The notes under the pieces are model-generated. The model saw only the letters and a list, made by a program, of their open reading frames with translations. It searched no databases and was not told where the DNA came from. Below are positions 62,213-64,000 of a stretch of 64,000 bases of DNA, one piece after another. The stretch is taken from the NCBI GenBank assembly GCA_936440205.1, contig OW387146.1:21204458-21268457 (forward strand), in the 5' to 3' direction. The first letter of the stretch is position 1. Every line of letters begins with the position of its first letter. The stretch comes from Lepidonotus clava. Taxonomy: Eukaryota; Annelida; Polychaeta; Phyllodocida; Polynoidae. Both the position numbers and the translations under genes were made by a program.

Positions 62213-62539
62213 TTAAGCCCCTTGGTATAAAAGCATGATAAACTTGAATATTATTAACTTAAAGCTTGTGTCTACCAAAGGGATAAGGATTTAAAGGTAG
62301 ACAAATGAATCTCCAGTATCATATAAATAGTCATCGCTGGATGCACAAAGTGGCCTCATTATTGACCGAAGGGGTGCGTCTCATTCTCCATACACTACAT
62401 AGCTTGTTTACTCGGTTGAGTATTGGAACACCTGCATGGAGAGTGTACAGGCGCAATATGAAAGTCACATTATTTATCTAAGGCGCATTTCTCTACCAAT
62501 GCAACAGCAGTTTTCCTACATTTCCCCAACATCTAAGGG

Positions 62540-62645
62540 GGATCCAGATGAATCTGAGGGGTTCCAGGTAAATCTGAGGGGTTCCAGGTAAATCTGAGGG
62601 GTTCAAGGTAAATCTGACGGGGGGTGGGGGGTGGGGTTTAAGTCA
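62540..62645. repeat. 20-base tandem repeat
   Basis: Four to five copies of 'ggtaaatctgaggggttcca', the last ones diverged. Confidence 0.8.
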
Positions 62646-63030
62646 AGGAAATCTGAGGGTGTTCTCAATTATGAGGGTGTTTAAAGTGAGAACCTTTACC
62701 AAAGTTTCTTTTTTACGTTTAAATTTCAAGAATTTTTTTTTTCAAAATATGAGAGGGTCCAGACATCCTCGGACACCCCCCCCCTCCCCGAGAACTGAAT
62801 ACCAATTACAGACCCATCTTAAAATTAAGTACAACAGAAAACTCATTTTCTCATATTTTCAGAAGACCACAGTGTGCAAATGAAAAGAAACACTTCAGGG
62901 TATACTTAATTCCTCATTAAGTCCCAAATTGCAGACATGGACTATGGTCCTCTCCTCTCTCGTGAACTTGTGCAATTATCCTGAATTTCAGACCCTCATC
63001 GGGGGTGTATAGTGTGCCTGAAATATACAC

Positions 63031-63215
63031 CCACATGAGAATGTTATACATAGAAGGATTAGAAGTCCACAGATTTAATTGCTTTTGGACCAAATTGAAA
63101 TCCGCAAATTACCCCCCACCCACCACATGAGAATGTTATACATAGAAGGATTAGAAGTCCACAGATTTAATTGCTTTTGGACCAAATTGAAATCCGCAAA
63201 TTGCCCCCCCCCCCA
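63031..63215. repeat. 92-base tandem duplication
   Basis: The block starting 'cacatgagaatgttatacat' and ending in a C-run occurs twice with almost no differences, so it is recent. Confidence 0.9.
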
Positions 63216-63329
63216 CCACAAAACTTGGGCTGAACTTAATCATAGGTGAACGTACTATAGGGCATATATACATCAGTGCCACAGGGCGAAGATGTCTAAA
63301 GTTCAGGACAAACTTTATAAATGCACTTA

Positions 63330-63520
63330 ATGGGTAAATTCCAGGGTTGGGCAAAGGTTGGAAACAATTACCGTGTAGACCATGCATCCTTGAGTTTATG
63401 TTACTGATAACGAAATAAGCAAGAATTAAATATTCCTATAATTATCATCATCATAAAACATCATGATTTCTTGAATTTTACCATTTGACAGATTTGTAGG
63501 TTTGACAGCCAATCAAATTG
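63330..63520. mobile_element. fragment of the TA-flanked MITE family
   Basis: 'ccagggttgggcaaaggttg' and 'cagatttgtaggtttgacag' match the left half of 38144-38598. The right half is missing. Confidence 0.65.
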
Positions 63521-63686
63521 CTTGCTGTTTTATGCACCCTGCACGCTCCCCTCCCCCCCCCTTTTTTTTTGACCCAAAGATATTTTTTTTATGTAAAATT
63601 CTTGCACTGCAGGGCGTGGGCCAAAATTTTGCTATAGCATGCCCCCCCCCCCCCCGAAATTCCTGGATCCGCCTCTGTTTACACAA

Positions 63687-63850
63687 GGGGCCTTCCATTT
63701 AGTATGCACGCAAATTTTCCTAAAATTTAGACCCCCCACCCCCCCTTGGACCAAAGTACGCATTAGATTTGTATGGGAACGTACATACATTTTCGAAAAT
63801 CTCAGACCCCCCATCCCCCCTTGCTGCGTATGTACTTAATGGAAGGCCCC
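63687..63850. mobile_element. short MITE (CCTTCCATTTAGT family), copy 3
   Basis: Ends GGGGCCTTCCATTTAGTATG and, inverted, GGGGCCTTCCATTAAGTACA. C-rich runs occupy both halves. Confidence 0.75.
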
Positions 63851-64000
63851 CCGACGTCGCAACAGGTTTCTATTGCAGTTCAACTTTAACATATAGGCCT
63901 AAGTCAGGTGTGACTTCTGGTTTCTTAATGTCAATAAAAGTTACTACTACTACTAAAATGTTTCCATGGTAACAGGCTTGCATGGATGCAGCACAAAAAA

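Noticed and set aside
1-64000. CRISPR arrays, operons, prophage-like features
   Set aside because: The intron/exon structure and transposon types are those of an animal nuclear genome. The tandem repeats seen are minisatellites without spacers.

Overview
This window is AT-rich animal nuclear DNA. Coding sequence is split into short exons with GT/AG boundaries. Long introns are packed with transposons: Harbinger-, hAT- and TTAA-type MITEs, tRNA-derived SINEs, CR1/Jockey-like LINEs, a Ngaro/DIRS-type element and two solo LTRs. This load, plus an invertebrate-style receptor cluster, suggests a marine invertebrate (cephalochordate, ambulacrarian or lophotrochozoan). The species cannot be fixed from the sequence. 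All host genes I can support lie on the minus strand.

From right to left: (1) 60310-50314 is a complete ten-exon SLC17/sialin-like anion transporter gene. All exon phases agree and it predicts 549 residues. (2) 46112-36777 is receptor gene B: signal peptide, short Ser/Thr-rich stalk, one membrane span, and a tail with ITIM-type tyrosine motifs. (3) 35586-35481 is an isolated exon with a lipocalin-like look. (4) 33783-13045 is an eight-exon receptor gene, in frame over 391 residues: signal peptide, Ig-like domain, mucin-like stalk, membrane span, tail with four SH2-docking-type tyrosines, and a C-terminal SAM domain. (5) 6580 to beyond the left edge is receptor gene A, a paralogue of gene B.

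Genes A and B lie in two copies of one segmental duplication (about 150-8450 and 37187-47020). Each copy often serves as the empty site for an insertion in the other. This shows that a LINE, a hAT-like MITE, a TA-flanked MITE, a solo LTR, a TTAA MITE and others arrived after the duplication. The 10.5-kb second intron of the SAM receptor is a transposon sink. It holds an old LINE broken by a young Ngaro-type element, a Harbinger-type MITE containing a second MITE, and a solo LTR.

The most interesting points are: the cluster of one-span receptors with inhibitory or docking tyrosines, one ending in a SAM domain; a TTAA MITE that supplies the last codons and the stop of that SAM receptor; and a 63-bp repeat in the sialin gene that gives three in-frame splice acceptors.
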